Positions 22,662 to 36,056 of a stretch of DNA of 64,000 nucleotides are shown one piece after another. The first letter of the stretch is position 1, and each line of letters starts with the position of its first letter. The position numbers and the translations under genes were made by a program. Under the pieces are notes generated by a model. The model was given only the letters and a program-made list of their open reading frames with translations, had not been told where the DNA came from and made no database searches. Source of the stretch: Saitoella complicata NRRL Y-17804 (Eukaryota > Ascomycota > Saitoellomycetes > Saitoellales > Saitoellaceae); assembly GCF_001661265.1 (NCBI RefSeq), contig NW_017566999.1:248001-312000 (forward strand), written 5' to 3'.

Positions 22662-24914
22662 CTAAAACAACCCAAACTTCTTCTTTTTCTTCTCTTTCCC
22701 GTCTTTGCAATTACTCACGCTACTCACACTCGGACTCGCTTTATGTCCCTTCACAAGCCCACCCGCACCCGGAGGCGCCATCATCGGCTTCTGTGCGGGC
22801 ACCTGAGGAGGTGGCATATTCGCCGGCGGATCAGGTTCCAACAGATGTCGTGGACACTGCTTCGGCGGCTGATCCTCCTCGAGTCCGCACCGCTCCCGAG
22901 GGAGTCTTCCACACGATAACTGGTTAAGCCATTGTGCGGGCGACAACATCTCTGTGGAGCCTAGGATAACGTCTCTGTTATGTTTGGCGCTCAGCTCATA
23001 TACGCTGCGTGCTTCCGAGTATGTTGCTCCACCTGCGATGAAGACCAAGACGCGTTGTCTTGGTTCGACATAACCACCTGCTTGACTCTTCGCCTTTGCC
23101 CACGTTGGCCGCGCAGAACGGAGAGATCCTTGAGCTTGTTGTGCAACAGCAACAGCACCAGCACCAGCACCAGCACCAGCAGGCGCCGCCGTCATCGCCT
23201 CCGGACCAGGAATATTGTTGATATACGGGAACGCAACAGGATCAAGCGTCCCCTTGATATGCTCATCTAAGACACTTTTCAACACCGGTACAAACCGCGA
23301 CAACTCATACGGCTCCTCCTCATCCGCCGGTCTCTTCTTATTCGGTTTTGGCCGTGACGGTTTATCGTTCAACGTCCTATTCACCCGAATACCGAGCAAG
23401 ACCAGGTTCTCGAGAGCCTCGCGGTCACGTTTACCCAGACCAGCGTGCTGTATCAGTTTCGCCCGATCCGACACAAACAATCCATCCTTGAAAATGAGAT
23501 AGAGCATGATCAGCCTCAATCGGTCCGCTGCTCCAACCGCGGGGTCATCCAATATTGGCACCAACGCCTCCGCAATCTCCTTGGGTACCTTCCCCTCCGA
23601 ATTCAACCCCGTACTCGCCGCCTGCTCCAACAACCCAACCTCCGGCAACTTATTTTTCTGAAACAAATTCATGCATTCCTCCGCCATACTCAAATGCAAC
23701 GAGAACCTATCCCTCATCTCCTGGAACTCCGGGAGACTTGCCAGCATATCCCTCATATCGTTCAAACTTGTGGCTTTTTCGGAGTCTGTGAAGTTGGTGT
23801 TTTCGGTGACGAATTTGTTGAAGGAGGACATGAGATTGTCGATTGCTTCGCGCATGTGCATATGTCGGACACTCGTCCACACTGTATCTTCCTCGGAGAA
23901 CTCCGCTTCCTTCTCCTCCATTTCACCCGTTGTTCCTTTGATTTCGTACACGTACTTCTTTCCCTCTTGGATTGGTAGGAGATCCTGAGCCATTGCTTGG
24001 TATGTGAACTCGTGGAGGAGTGGGGCGTAGGGGTCTAGTGAGCGGTCGAAAACGAAGAAGACACCCCGTGGTCTCGGCGATGGTGGAGGGAAATCTGAAT
24101 TCGTTCGTGCGTAGCCGTCGAGTTGCTGCTGAAGAGATTTTGCAAGCCGTTCTGATAAGGTCTGTGCTGGATGCGTTGGGTTTTGGTGCTTCTGGTAACG
24201 AATAACGGGGAACTCGCCCATGGTGGCACAGACTGCAACAAGCTGTTGAATTCTTTCTTAGCACAATGCGTCGGAAATCAGGAAGGTAACCAACCTTGCC
24301 AGCCAATCTCTGCAGCTCACGGTCGACCAGCGACTTACACTCCGGATTGTAAAGCTTCAAGAACGACCTCGGATCTCTCAGAGTGAACGTCTGTGCTTCT
24401 GAGGGGTAAAAGTCGACGAACAGCTCTTTAACAGTCTTCAACCGTGGTCCAGCTGGCGATTGCGTGAGTTTGTCCAGAAGGCGATCGTCAAGTGCTGTAC
24501 GTAAAGTCAATCAGAGACGGCTCTTAAGGTTGCCCATGACTGTACATACCTGATGTGAAGAACAGATGAGCCGCAGCATACTTCGGCTGCGCTCTAGCGA
24601 AATCTGAGATGACAGCATCAATTACCCACGGCTCCGGACTTAGGAGGTAAACCGCCTCGAATGTCTGTGACGCATTCCGGCGGTTCTCGATGTGTTCCAC
24701 CACCGTTACGTTCTCCTCCAGAAGGTCATACAACTTAGTGACATTGTTGATCAAGGCCGCTGTTGGCGCATCGACGATAAGGACTTTCCATTTATTTGGG
24801 GGTTGTACATCGCGGATTGCGTCGATGAAACCTGTGGAACGGCGTCAGTACAGGCAGTGGATACGGAGAGGGATACGTACGCTTCTTTACTATAGATATC
24901 AGGTTCAAATCCAT
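22662..24914 (-). CDS. SEC1: Sec1/Munc18-family protein of exocytosis
   Basis: SM protein that binds assembled SNAREs and promotes fusion of secretory vesicles at the plasma membrane. Exons 24881-24914, 24550-24831, 24295-24494 and 22662-24242 give 698 residues; yeast Sec1 is of similar length. Joined N-terminus: MDLNLISIVKKRFIDAIRDV, then WKVLIVDAPTAALINNV. Domain 2 carries LVAVCATMGEFPVIRY and FVFDRSLDPYAPLLHEFTYQ. Domain 3 has RLIMLYLIFKDGL, and VLVFIAGGATYSEARSVYEL is near the end of the fold. A low-complexity Ala/Gly run (about residues 510-525, GAGAGAGAVAVAQQAQ) interrupts the last domain. A proline-rich and lysine-rich tail follows, ending KKKKKFGLF. Introns are 49, 55 and 52 nt. Confidence 0.94.
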
Positions 24915-25270
24915 CAGTGAATGGGTGTGCAGAAGTCAGTCGACTCAGCTGTGTCGGACGGGGATTAGGTAAGGGCCCCCAGGGAACCGACCGTCATAGG
25001 AGACAAATGGTATTATGACTTCGCAACATGGTTGGCTGATAGACTTTTAGAGATATCAAACTAGATGTGAGGAAAGTACGGCTCGGACTCGAGCTGGACC
25101 TCTTGCTGGCGAGCTGGTCCCGCCTCGACGTCACGGCGCCGGCGCCGATAACGTTAACGCACAATAATACGAACGACAGAGTCTCGTCGTCGTTGTAAAG
25201 ATCCAATCGAAGCTTCGCCTGCTGTTCTCCCATCTTTATATAATCAGAAGTCAATCGTCAGCAACTGAAG
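24915..25270. promoter_or_regulatory. Divergent promoter region SEC1-VMA8
   Basis: A 356-bp gap between divergent starts. It contains a GC-rich inverted sequence GGCGCCGGCGCC at 25135-25146, a perfect 12-bp palindrome, and a TATATAA-type element at 25238-25243. No ORF is visible. Confidence 0.45.
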
Positions 25271-26108
25271 ATGTCCGGAACAGGTGCCAGGGAGAATGTA
25301 TTCGCAACACGACTGTATGCCCGCTTCCTCCTCCCTCCCCCCTGCCCCCTCAAACACTAACAATCTTTACAGTGCCCTTACAAACATGAAATCCAAACTC
25401 AAAGGCGCCCAAACCGGCCATTCCCTCCTCAAACGCAAATCCGAAGCCCTCACCAAGCGTTTCCGCGAAATCACCCGCCGCATCGACGAAGCCAAACGCA
25501 AGATGGGCCGCGTAATGCAAATCGCGGCATTCTCCCTCGCGGAAGTCACGTATGCTGCTGGAAACGACGTGGGTTATCAGGTGCAGGAGAGCGTGAAGAG
25601 TGCGAGGTTTAGGGTGAGGACGAAGCAGGAGAATGTATCTGGTGTTTTCTTGCCAACGTTTGAGAGTTATGTGGAGGAGGGGAGTTCAGATTTTGCCCTC
25701 ACTGGTCTTGGGCGGGGTGGACAACAAGTCCAGAAGGCCCGTGAAGTCTATGCTCGTGCGGTAGAGACACTCGTCGAGTTGGCTTCGTTGCAGACAGCGT
25801 TCGTCATCCTCGACGAAGTCATCAAAATCACCAATCGCCGTGTTAACGCAATCGAGCACGTCATCATCCCCAGAACCGAAAACACGATCAAGTATATCAA
25901 CTCCGAACTCGACGAAATGGATCGAGAAGAATTCTACCGCCTAAAGAAGGTGCAAGGAAAGAAGCAAAAGGACGCCGACGAGGCCGAGCGCGAGAACGAG
26001 TTGAAGGTCAGCGGTACCGGCGCGCAGGCAACAAGGGGCCCTGGCAACGATGAGGATGGACCAGCGGATATTCTGGAGGGAGACAAGGATGAGGATGTTA
26101 TTTTCTAG
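25271..26108 (+). CDS. VMA8: V-type proton ATPase subunit D
   Basis: Central rotor-stalk subunit of the V1 sector, coupling ATP hydrolysis to proton pumping into the vacuole. Exons 25271-25314 and 25373-26108 (58-nt intron, phase 2) give 259 residues, close to yeast Vma8. N-terminus [20 protein letters not shown], then [19 protein letters not shown], the family hallmark. The protein is two long helices with a short central region; the second carries [20 protein letters not shown]. The acidic C-terminus ends DEDVIF. It diverges from SEC1. The dispersed repeat copy A lies 163 bp past its stop. Confidence 0.96.
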
Positions 26109-26270
26109 GCTGGACCAAGGAAATCGTTTTCTGAATTCCTCTTGGCGTATCACGTTTTGTAGCGCGTTATCTTTCACTCAATATACCTCTGTGTCCGCTC
26201 TTACAAATGTTATTCAATCGGAGAGTACCTATATTTTATTTGTATCTCGTCCTGTTCCAGTGATATTCAG

Positions 26271-26429
26271 ATGACCCCGACGTACCCGCTGGACATGGAC
26301 ACCATCAGCTCGAGCTCTCCAGCAGGTCTCCAGCAGCTCGAGCTCAGATCTCCATCAGCTCGACGACGATCTTCAGCAGCTCGAGCTCGACTCCATCAGG
26401 TCTCCATCAGCTCGACGTCGCTCTCCATT
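26271..26429 (+). repeat. Dispersed 11/21-bp repeat family, copy A
   Basis: Intergenic element between the convergent 3' ends of VMA8 and RPAP1. It opens with a 47-bp leader (26271-26317) that matches copy B with a single mismatch. It continues with degenerate units of two kinds: a 21-bp type built on CAGCAGCTCGA, and an 11-bp type, CTCCATCAGGT. The sequence upstream of 26271 has no similarity to that upstream of copy B, so the boundary is sharp. It is open in the plus frame as chance consequence of unit composition. No known transposon family is recognised. Confidence 0.85.
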
Positions 26430-26557
26430 CCCCCCCGCCCTTCCCCACCTCTCCATCCATAACCATCTCCTTCACAGTCCAACTCATGTCAGAAGCTCCT
26501 TATGTAATACACTTGATGTTCTGACACCATTTTGCAACCCCTCCTCACCCCAGACTC

Positions 26558-28093
26558 CTACCGCGACAAATTCCTCCCATATCTCTCTCTCCCCCCGCTA
26601 TTCGTCCACATCCACGCCGCCTCAACAGCAACCGCCTTCACCGTCAAATGTCCACCCTCCTTCGCCGCTTCTGCATCAATAATCTCCGTCGCTTTGGCAA
26701 TCTCCGCGATTTCCCATACCATCCCTCCGATTTCGTCACCATACACTCCGGAGCCGATTTTCCATAAAATGCGTCCCAAAGTTTGGATCGCGAATGCTTT
26801 TTGGGAGGGGAAGGTCGAGCGGGCGAGGTGGGCTAGTTCGGGGACGGTGTAGCCTGCTGCGGTGGGTGCGTCGCCGTGGTGGTGTAATCCGATGTTCACC
26901 GGGATTTCTCGACTTTGACGCGGGCTGAGGAGGTTTCCGTTGAAATCGAACCTCATCTCAGCCGGCAGAACGCTGTCTTGCGAGGGGTGGTACTGCCCTT
27001 CATCTTCTTCCTTTGAGGCAGGGAGTGTCCAGGAGAGTTTCGTGGGATCGTGGGGGAGATTGGGAAAGTACTTTGCGTGGAGTTCCTCGGTGAAGTTTGG
27101 GTCGTTGGGGTCGAGGAGGGCGGATTCAGGAATTGGGGCGGTCGTTGAGGGGGGAGGTTGGGGGAAGTGCGCCTTTATGGATTCCGGCAGGTCGCTTTCG
27201 GAGGATAGTTGGGGTGGTGGGGGATTGAGAGCTGGGTCGGCGGCGGCGATGTCGCCCGGGAATGCCACCTCATCGAAGGTCACTGGCTTCGCCGCTCTCT
27301 CTTCTTCCTCGGGCAACTTCACCTCCAACCCCGGCACATCCCCACCCGTCTCCACAATCCTCGCCTTCTTCCTGTTCTTCAACTTTTCCAGCAGCCCCTG
27401 TCCGAAACGTTCCATTAGTTCCTTTTGCTCTGCCATGATCTCGTCTGTTGACATCTCGGCTAGCTTCAATCGATTCTCGGCATCCATTTCTTCGCGGATT
27501 AGGGCGTCGGCGCCGAGTTGCGTCCCGACGCGGGGTCCGAGTCCGCCGAGGGTCGTTGGACCGACGGCACCAATACCGCTCTGATTCTCTTTCGTAGCGG
27601 ATGCAGCTGGAGGAGTAGCGGTCTCGCCCACGACCGCCGCTGCCTTCGCCTTCGCTTCCTGCCGATGCTTCCACAACGACGTCTTCTTCTTGCTCGGTTC
27701 CGGAAAACCCGACGGACTCTGACTCGCATCAGGCGCACGGACATCCTTACTTGTCGGACGCTCCACGATCTCCTTGATGAGCGAGAAGCCACCGCCGGGT
27801 GCAGAGGGGATCACGGGGACTGGAACGGGTTGGTCGACAGGATTGAAGCGGAAGCGCTCGATTTTGGGTTCGGAGTTTTGGGTGGGCTCGAACGTAACAT
27901 TGCGTTTAGGTGCCTCGGAGGGTGGTGGTTCGGATGTTGCTGGTTTTATGATGGGTGGTGATCTTGAGGAGCTCGATCGCAGGACCTTCGCAGCTGGCTT
28001 GCTCAGTGCAGCTTCCCTCTGGAACTGTTCTTGCAAAGCAAGGAGATCATCATCATATCCCTCCGTAAAATCCTTCAGTCGTGGGTGTTCCAT
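26558..28093 (-). CDS. RBA50: RNA polymerase II-associated protein 1 homologue (RPAP1/Rba50)
   Basis: Assembly factor for RNA polymerase II, needed for joining or nuclear import of its subunits. Single exon of 511 residues. The N-terminal RPAP1 motif is the amphipathic segment EMDAENRLKLAEMSTDEIMAE (about residues 204-224), then EQKELMERFGQGLLEKLKNR. The C-terminal RPAP1 motif has MRFDFNGNLLSP (about 400) and LHHHGDAPTAAGYTVPELAH, then LARSTFPSQKAFAIQTLGRI. Between them are Pro/Ser-rich linkers. The protein ends soon after the C motif, like the short yeast form and unlike the much longer animal proteins. It diverges from the RRM gene across only 156 bp. Confidence 0.92.
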   Translation of the reverse strand: MEHPRLKDFTEGYDDDLLALQEQFQREAALSKPAAKVLRSSSSRSPPIIKPATSEPPPSEAPKRNVTFEPTQNSEPKIERFRFNPVDQPVPVPVIPSAPGGGFSLIKEIVERPTSKDVRAPDASQSPSGFPEPSKKKTSLWKHRQEAKAKAAAVVGETATPPAASATKENQSGIGAVGPTTLGGLGPRVGTQLGADALIREEMDAENRLKLAEMSTDEIMAEQKELMERFGQGLLEKLKNRKKARIVETGGDVPGLEVKLPEEEERAAKPVTFDEVAFPGDIAAADPALNPPPPQLSSESDLPESIKAHFPQPPPSTTAPIPESALLDPNDPNFTEELHAKYFPNLPHDPTKLSWTLPASKEEDEGQYHPSQDSVLPAEMRFDFNGNLLSPRQSREIPVNIGLHHHGDAPTAAGYTVPELAHLARSTFPSQKAFAIQTLGRILWKIGSGVYGDEIGGMVWEIAEIAKATEIIDAEAAKEGGHLTVKAVAVEAAWMWTNSGGRERYGRNLSR

Positions 28094-28249
28094 TTTTGCG
28101 TTTGCCGCACTGTTCTCCGAGCGGTCATACCGTACCGTACGTATATCATCTGAGCCACCTGCGCCTCAGGGGCCGGGGTCGCAAGCGGCCTTACGCCGAA
28201 CATCGAGATCGAGAAGCATTGAAGCAATTGAAAGAGATATCATTTCGAG
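28094..28249. promoter_or_regulatory. Compact divergent promoter RPAP1 / U1A-U2B''
   Basis: Only 156 bp separate two divergent ATGs of transcription and splicing genes. No TATA element is seen; the centre is GC-rich. Confidence 0.5.
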
Positions 28250-29023
28250 ATGTCAGACGAATCAACACAAGTCGCACAAGTATCAACAGAGGCCGCGCCA
28301 GTCGTGGCCGACGAGATGCCTCCATCGTGCACCGTGTACGTGCGCAACCTCTCCGAGGACGTCAAAATAGATGTATTGAAGACGTCGCTGGATACAATCT
28401 TCTCAACCTACGGCACAATTCTTTCAGTAGTAGCGCATAAGAACATTCGTATGCGCGGTCAGGCATTCGTCGTGTTCGACTCTATCGATGCGGCGCAGTC
28501 AGCAATCGAGGACGTACAGGGGTTTCCGTTATTCGATAAACCCATGGTTTTACAATTCGCGAAGAAGAAGAGCGACGCGACGATTAAGCGGGAGGCAGGC
28601 GAAGACAGCGAGGAGTTCCAATCACATAAAAAGGCGCGGTTAGAAGCCAAAGAAAGAAGAAACGCCGAAGACGAGGCGAAACGGAAGGCAGCACCACCCA
28701 CCGCACCAAAGCCCAAAGCCCAGAACGCACCTAGAACCAAACCAACTCCCTCAACAATCCCCGATACCACGCTTCCGCCCCACCGCATCCTCTTCCTCCA
28801 AAACCTCCCGCCCTCAGACGAAACTACGAATCGCCTGGAGGTCCTTACGGCATTGTTTGGAAGATTTCCTGGGTTTAAGGAAGTACGAATGGTTCCCGGA
28901 CGGAAAGGACTGGCGTTCGTGGAGTATGAGACGGATGGGCAGGCTGCTGTTGCGAAGGAGGGGAACAACGGGGTGGTGTTGGAGGATAAGGAGGTTGTGG
29001 TGAGTTTCGGAAAGAAAACGTGA
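28250..29023 (+). CDS. U1A/U2B''-type spliceosomal RRM protein
   Basis: Small nuclear ribonucleoprotein of the SNF/U1A/U2B'' class, binding U1 or U2 snRNA stem-loops. Single exon of 257 residues. RRM1 at about 26-105: TVYVRNLSEDVKIDVLKTSL, the RNP1 segment MRGQAFVVFDS and QGFPLFDKPMVLQFAKKKSD, all typical. A charged Lys/Glu/Ala linker at about 120-165. RRM2 at about 175-257: RILFLQNLPP, FPGFKEVRMVPGRKGLAFVE, ending VVVSFGKKT. A single gene may serve both U1 and U2 particles in fungi; which one cannot be told from sequence alone. Confidence 0.92.
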   Translation: MSDESTQVAQVSTEAAPVVADEMPPSCTVYVRNLSEDVKIDVLKTSLDTIFSTYGTILSVVAHKNIRMRGQAFVVFDSIDAAQSAIEDVQGFPLFDKPMVLQFAKKKSDATIKREAGEDSEEFQSHKKARLEAKERRNAEDEAKRKAAPPTAPKPKAQNAPRTKPTPSTIPDTTLPPHRILFLQNLPPSDETTNRLEVLTALFGRFPGFKEVRMVPGRKGLAFVEYETDGQAAVAKEGNNGVVLEDKEVVVSFGKKT

Positions 29024-29279
29024 GGAGGGGAAGGGAATAGGACGACATGTATGAGGGTGATTACGTCAAATGGGTGCGTCAGCGCCAAATTGGACATCCC
29101 TGTGCAGGGAGCTAGAAAGATCAATTATACCCTCCGATTGGAATTTGAAACCTCGTCGAAACAAACGAACAGTCTCAAAAGCATCTCGTATTATCAGTTA
29201 AACAGGGGGCTTCCTATGTACGAAGCAAGAAAAACAAGTAACGCCCAGCACACTCCAATCCAATACCATAAACAAATCG

Positions 29280-32276
29280 CTAAACAAAAGCCTCCCTAAT
29301 ACTCGCCTCCACCGACCCCGGAATAATGGAGACAGGTCTAGCATCAGCCGTCATCGCATCCTTCACCATCTCATGCATAGCACTCTCAACCATCGCCAAG
29401 CACCTGACCGCAGTCGTCTTCCCCTCCTTCCATGCATCTCGTGCTTGTAATAGAGCATCACATATGACATCATCCGCGAATGTCATGAGCGCTTCATCGA
29501 CTCGTTCTTCCTCATCTTCTTCATACACGTCTTCTCCGTTCTCCTCATTGATCGTATCGCCCCAATGCTGTGGCCCAGCGGGTAACTTAATCCGCCTCCT
29601 CTCGAGCCTGATCTTCCTAACCCGCCATTCCCGTCGTTCGGCGAGGACGACAGTTCCAACTTCCCTCCACTGGTATCTCGGGTCCTCAGAGTCATTCGCA
29701 TAGACACGTTGTAACAACCCGGCTGCATCCTCTTCAATCCCGACCTCACCAAGCGCATCCAATATCTGCACCTCCAACTCCGCTGAAGGAGGGACGGCCT
29801 GAACCATATAATCAGGATGAAACTCGTCCATGTAGTTGATGATCGCAGTTCCCGTCCCAGTCGCACACCCCGGCGTTGTCTTCTTCGGAAGTCCCTCTGC
29901 CCAGCGCACAGGCATCTTCCCGTCATCTTCCACAACCTTGGCGGGTTCAGTCTCAAACAATCCTTTCGTAGCCGGCATCTCGACCTCTACCACACCCTCA
30001 TCTTCAAGCAACACCGCATCAATCTTCCCATCCTCAATTTGCTCAACCTCCGCAACCTCCTCACTCGTATCAAGCACGAGCTCATCGACATCATTGGACA
30101 AGGCGCTAACTTCTCTCTCAGAGATACTCTCCTGACTCCTCGTCCGAGCTTGACTAGCCAACGTTGGATGAATCCCCTGACCCGAACTCCAACTCGTTCC
30201 GCCACTAACGCTCGTCTGGCTCGTTCGACGACTGATCGTCGTCCCGGTACCCCAACTCATCAAACTCCCCAGCCAACTACCGGCTTTGAAGGAACCAGGA
30301 GCGACACCGCCGCCGACACCGGCACTTTCGGGTCTACGGAGTGTATCGCGGAGCGACATACTCGCCGAATTCGAACTCACAGATCCACTCGAATGGGGCC
30401 TCGCACTACTAAACGTCCTCGAATACATCGGTGTCGCACGCGGGATATCCCAGCCTCCTCTATGATGCTTCCCTGAGCCATCACACCTCCTTGACACCGG
30501 ACTCGTCGGACTAGTCGGACTAGGACTCATAAGTGGACTCGCACTCGTACTCAACTCCGGCGTAGCACTCGCCGGCGTCGCCAAACTCGTCGTATTCACC
30601 ATCAACGGCGATGGCCGGTGGCCTTTTCTTCTCCCTCCCATCACGCCCGTCCCTGTAAGATTAGGACCCGACATGAGCGAGTTCGTAGGCCAGGGCCACT
30701 CACCCCCCGTCCCAAACATCTCTTCGAGCGCGGGAAACGCTCCAAATGCGGAACTCCTGCCCAACCTTACAAACATCGTCAACAAATGCAACACTTTTCT
30801 CGCCTTGATCGGATCATCCCACACCACCACCGTTCGACTGACAGCCCTGAACGTACCCTCCTTTCGTCGAATATGCGGGTCGACGGTCTCGGCCCATTCG
30901 AGATGTGTCCCAAGCACAGATGTAACGAGCGTCGAGAACCAGAATTTCGTAGACCGCGTATCAAGTGCCTCGAGAGCCCACGTCAACTCCTCCATCCACA
31001 TTCTCGCGATCCGCTCCGAGAAGGGATCACGCCATACCTCGACAACAGCCCTCACACACAACCCATCCCTCACTCTCCTCCGAAAAACATCGGAAGCATG
31101 TTTGATGCGCTCATCCTGCGTGAACACACCAGGCGGTAAGCCCGGATTCTTCTTCCGTCCGTGTCCACATGCACTGGGTGTCCTCCCTCCCTGCGCCGCG
31201 ACCGCACTGGCTGCCATAACTAAGCCGAGCCACTCCTCACTCCCCGGCCCAGCGTTGAGGACCTGCAATACTCTGTCGTAGACGACGCGTTGGAAGGCAT
31301 GTACGGCGCGTCTGAGAACCCGCCAATGATCCGTAACGATATGAAACCCAGTCTCGGCCGGGAAAGAAATTATGAATCCAACCGCGAACATCGCACTTTT
31401 CGTCGTCCGTTTCTGGTGCGGAAAGAGTCCAGCCGTCGGCGTCGGCGGCGCAGGGCCTGCACCAGCAGCTGCACCGAGTCCATTGAGTGAAGTCTCCGTC
31501 GATGTCCGGCGGAGGTATTTATTGCACAACACAGGCCCAGGCGTTGGCGCCCAGGATGGAAACGCCATATCCTCCACCGCAGCCTCTTTCATATTCGCCC
31601 TCCAACTCGACGCCAAACTCACACTCGACCCGTCTCGACTCTGCCTCCTCGAACACTCCCTCGTCCTCGTATGTTCCGGATTCAACGGCGTCATCCTCGG
31701 AAATGGAAATCCATCCCCCTGGGTATGACTTCCAAAACTACTTCCCAAGCTCGTATGTGGTCCGCTCATTCCGCTTCCACCTGGGGTCGAGGTCGTTGAT
31801 TGGATAGAGGTTACGGTAAAGAGTTTGGTTATCATGACTTGTCGCATACCCGGGTTCGAGGAGGAGGGGGGGAGGGAGTGAAGTTTTGTAGTGGTGCCTT
31901 TGAAGGAGAGGGGGATTGCGCCGAACATGAGCTCGGACAGAAGTTGAGTGTTGGAGGTGTTTTTTGAGCGGTGGCCGTGGCCGAAGGCGCGGGGGGTGGA
32001 GTGCGTGTTCGTGTGGGAGTTTTCGGGTCGAAGCGGTGAGGATGGGGATGTATCTTTTTGTTGTGAGTCGAATAAAATGATCTTGTCCGTTGTTGTCCCG
32101 GTATCCTGCGCAACGATAATCCTAATTGCGTTGTCGGAGTCGAAGTCGAGGTTCGCGTGGAGGGGTGAATGGGGTTGTAGTAGGGAATCATGTCGCCGTT
32201 TTTCGCGTTCGCGGTCGTGCGGGGAGGAGAGATGTAATGGTGATGGTTTCGTCGAAGCAAACAGTCGGCCGAGCAT
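29280..32276 (-). CDS. LST4: Folliculin-interacting protein homologue (FNIP/Lst4)
   Basis: Partner of folliculin/Lst7; the complex is a GAP for Rag GTPases and so tunes TORC1 in response to amino acids at the vacuole. Single exon of 998 residues. FNIP N-terminal motif: IRIIVAQDTGTTTDKIILFD (about residues 51-70), then LLSELMFGAIPLSFKGTTTK (about 111-130) and VMITKLFTVTS. The middle domain begins AVGFIISFPAE (about 300). A DENN-like central part follows with VEVWRDPFSERIARMW and WDDPIKARKVLHLL. Long Ser/Thr/Pro-rich insertions at about 540-720 are expected of this family. The C-terminal helical segment has DDVICDALLQARDAW. The symbol follows the yeast name; similarity to yeast Lst4 is weaker than to animal FNIP. 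Confidence 0.87.
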   Translation of the reverse strand: MLGRLFASTKPSPLHLSSPHDREREKRRHDSLLQPHSPLHANLDFDSDNAIRIIVAQDTGTTTDKIILFDSQQKDTSPSSPLRPENSHTNTHSTPRAFGHGHRSKNTSNTQLLSELMFGAIPLSFKGTTTKLHSLPPSSSNPGMRQVMITKLFTVTSIQSTTSTPGGSGMSGPHTSLGSSFGSHTQGDGFPFPRMTPLNPEHTRTRECSRRQSRDGSSVSLASSWRANMKEAAVEDMAFPSWAPTPGPVLCNKYLRRTSTETSLNGLGAAAGAGPAPPTPTAGLFPHQKRTTKSAMFAVGFIISFPAETGFHIVTDHWRVLRRAVHAFQRVVYDRVLQVLNAGPGSEEWLGLVMAASAVAAQGGRTPSACGHGRKKNPGLPPGVFTQDERIKHASDVFRRRVRDGLCVRAVVEVWRDPFSERIARMWMEELTWALEALDTRSTKFWFSTLVTSVLGTHLEWAETVDPHIRRKEGTFRAVSRTVVVWDDPIKARKVLHLLTMFVRLGRSSAFGAFPALEEMFGTGGEWPWPTNSLMSGPNLTGTGVMGGRRKGHRPSPLMVNTTSLATPASATPELSTSASPLMSPSPTSPTSPVSRRCDGSGKHHRGGWDIPRATPMYSRTFSSARPHSSGSVSSNSASMSLRDTLRRPESAGVGGGVAPGSFKAGSWLGSLMSWGTGTTISRRTSQTSVSGGTSWSSGQGIHPTLASQARTRSQESISEREVSALSNDVDELVLDTSEEVAEVEQIEDGKIDAVLLEDEGVVEVEMPATKGLFETEPAKVVEDDGKMPVRWAEGLPKKTTPGCATGTGTAIINYMDEFHPDYMVQAVPPSAELEVQILDALGEVGIEEDAAGLLQRVYANDSEDPRYQWREVGTVVLAERREWRVRKIRLERRRIKLPAGPQHWGDTINEENGEDVYEEDEEERVDEALMTFADDVICDALLQARDAWKEGKTTAVRCLAMVESAMHEMVKDAMTADARPVSIIPGSVEASIREAFV

Positions 32277-35818
<3,542 letters not shown>

Positions 35819-36056
35819 GTGTAGAGGAGACAACATTTCGAGAGTGAAGGCGGTAGCATAGGGATTTTCCTGGGTAGGTTTGTGATTAGATACCCAATTG
35901 CAATTACAAGGGAAATAAAGGGTAATTGTCTGAAGCATGTTCTCACCCTCTCAACGCTTGATCGGTTGAGTCGGGGCAATCGCGGGGCTGAGCCGCCGCA
36001 AGCCGGCGTACGTCACACCAGAACTCCAAAGGCAACAGTACAGATCGCAAACCAAC

